In this document: one piece after another, positions 6,141 to 6,852 of the stretch
Position numbering within the stretch: position 1 is the stretch's first letter
Layout of the letters: every line of letters begins with the position of its first letter
NCBI GenBank assembly: GCA_012515085.1
Contig: JAAYZB010000026.1
Span: forward strand, 1 to 6,852
Direction of reading: 5' to 3'
From: Acholeplasmataceae bacterium
GTDB taxonomy: Bacteria; Bacillota_I; Bacilli_A; Izemoplasmatales; Hujiaoplasmataceae
Length of the DNA stretch: 6,852 bases
Notes under the pieces: model-generated
The model's database searches: none
Told to the model about the DNA's origin: nothing
The model's input: only the letters and a program-made list of their open reading frames with translations
Position numbers and translations under genes: made by a program

Positions 6141-6318
6141 TTCTCAATTCTATGTTAGTGGATTTCCGCAAGGCTTCCGGTTTTCCGTCTGGCTTGATTA
6201 GTGAAATGATAACCTTAAGTATCACCTATCAAAATAATAGCAAAAAGGCAAAACCGACCCGATACGTGAGAATCACAAACAATATGCTCGTCACATACGG
6301 GTTGTCGCTTGAGATGCT

Positions 6319-6525
6319 TCACGTTTTTTCCACGAAAGCGAAGGCGAGATCGTCCGGCGGATTGTCAATAGCCAGATAATACACCACATCTTTGGTTGCC
6401 TGAACTAGCCCCCAGAACACATTATAGATAATTATCAGATAAGACAACTTTTCCATCGATACCCTGAAAAGCCTTCGTATATCCATTCGAGTGGTCTTGA
6501 CAGAAAAACCCACGGATATCGTCAT
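6319..6525 (-). CDS. hypothetical small membrane-protein-like ORF, possibly a broken gene
   Basis: An ATG at 6525 overlaps the stop of the phosphotransferase gene as ATGA and opens a 68-codon frame ending at TGA 6321-6319. An inner ATG at 6456, preceded by a weak AGGG, would give 45 residues beginning MEKLSYLIIIYNVFWGLV, which could be a transmembrane helix. Past the TGA the same frame stays open to 6229 and encodes a second hydrophobic stretch, ILFVILTYRVGFAFLLLF. This hints at a two-helix protein interrupted by a nonsense change, but chance is possible. No family is recognised. The stretch 6141-6521 between the terminator and the phosphotransferase holds nothing else that I can support. Confidence 0.3.
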   Translation of the reverse strand: MTISVGFSVKTTRMDIRRLFRVSMEKLSYLIIIYNVFWGLVQATKDVVYYLAIDNPPDDLAFAFVEKT

Positions 6526-6852
6526 CCCTTCCAATCCTTCATGATCATGTCGATCAGGGTCTTTGTAAAGTCGGAGGTTTCCATCTCGATCAGCCGAATC
6601 GCGGCCATTGCCGGGATTGCCTTGAAAACCTCCTGAATATCCATTTGGAGTTTTTTCACGATTTCACGCAGATATTTGTCCGCCTGTCTTGAAACATATT
6701 GTTTGAGGATGATATATGTCCTGGCAAGATCAAAGGCGGGATGCGCCAGTTTGGCATTGACACAGTCAAGGATATAATATTGGTTTCCATCGACCATGAT
6801 GTTCTCCGGATGAAAATCGAAATGGCACAAGATATCCTTTCTTTCCACAGAA
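6522..6852 (-). CDS. phosphotransferase of the APH/choline-kinase-like family, C-terminal part
   Basis: About 110 residues of the C-terminal lobe are visible. The frame is open through the right edge, so the true start lies outside and the GTG at 6848 is not a credible start. The catalytic-loop motif HFDFHPEN (6824-6801) corresponds to HGDxHxxN of this family, with Phe in the usual Gly place and the Asp and Asn kept. The metal-binding Asp lies in ILDCVNA (codon 6767-6765), followed by AHPAFDLART, the usual segment after the IDW motif, here with Cys for Trp. Family members transfer phosphate from ATP to small hydroxyl substrates, including sugars, aminoglycosides and choline. The substrate cannot be told from this fragment, and a resistance role should not be assumed. 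The gene converges on the AraC gene and is likely unrelated to the actin cluster. Confidence 0.85.
   Translation of the reverse strand, partial: SVERKDILCHFDFHPENIMVDGNQYYILDCVNAKLAHPAFDLARTYIILKQYVSRQADKYLREIVKKLQMDIQEVFKAIPAMAAIRLIEMETSDFTKTLIDMIMKDWKG

Noticed and set aside
6152..6379. Plus-strand 75-codon ORF after the terminator.
   Set aside because: It has no ribosome binding site, begins just after a terminator, has no recognisable motif and lies opposite the minus-strand ORF.

Overview
The window reads like a chromosomal segment from a Gram-positive-type bacterium, probably Bacillota and perhaps the class Bacilli. The reasons are strong GGAGG-type ribosome binding sites, Mbl-like actins, an AraC regulator of a common Bacillota build and moderate GC (judged by eye). 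The standard code applies: Trp is TGG throughout, and TGA is a genuine stop, for example at the end of the first actin gene. Tandem copies of mreB recall Haloplasma and Spiroplasma, but assigning this window to that lineage is inference.

Layout. Positions 1-130 hold a possible tail of an upstream plus-strand gene, a short intrinsic terminator and a TATAAT box. A plus-strand cluster follows, spaced like one operon. First is a degenerate GGDEF-EAL protein (156-1457). Then come three consecutive MreB/Mbl-family actins (1502-2557, 2554-3570, 3585-4634), with gaps of 44 nt, -4 nt and 14 nt. The next 167 nt carry a perfect 13-bp inverted repeat. An AraC-family regulator with an N-terminal sensor-like region follows (4802-6091), and after it a hairpin with T-rich flanks on both sides (6101-6140) that could terminate both strands. 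Beyond it the minus strand carries the C-terminal part of an APH/choline-kinase-like phosphotransferase, cut by the window edge (6522-6852). A small, poorly supported membrane-protein-like ORF (6319-6525) overlaps the end of that gene.

How the genes may work together. The three actins keep their nucleotide-binding motifs and so could polymerise. They differ from each other and lack mreC/mreD neighbours, which suggests a specialised filament system beside or instead of the ordinary rod-shape complex. The EAL protein has lost key GGDEF and EAL catalytic residues but keeps several ligand-contact positions, so it looks like a possible cyclic-di-GMP sensor or a scaffold rather than an enzyme. The proposal that this protein tunes a multi-actin filament is the most interesting idea here, but it rests on gene order and motif loss, not on direct evidence. 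The AraC protein may control the cluster, itself or something outside the window.
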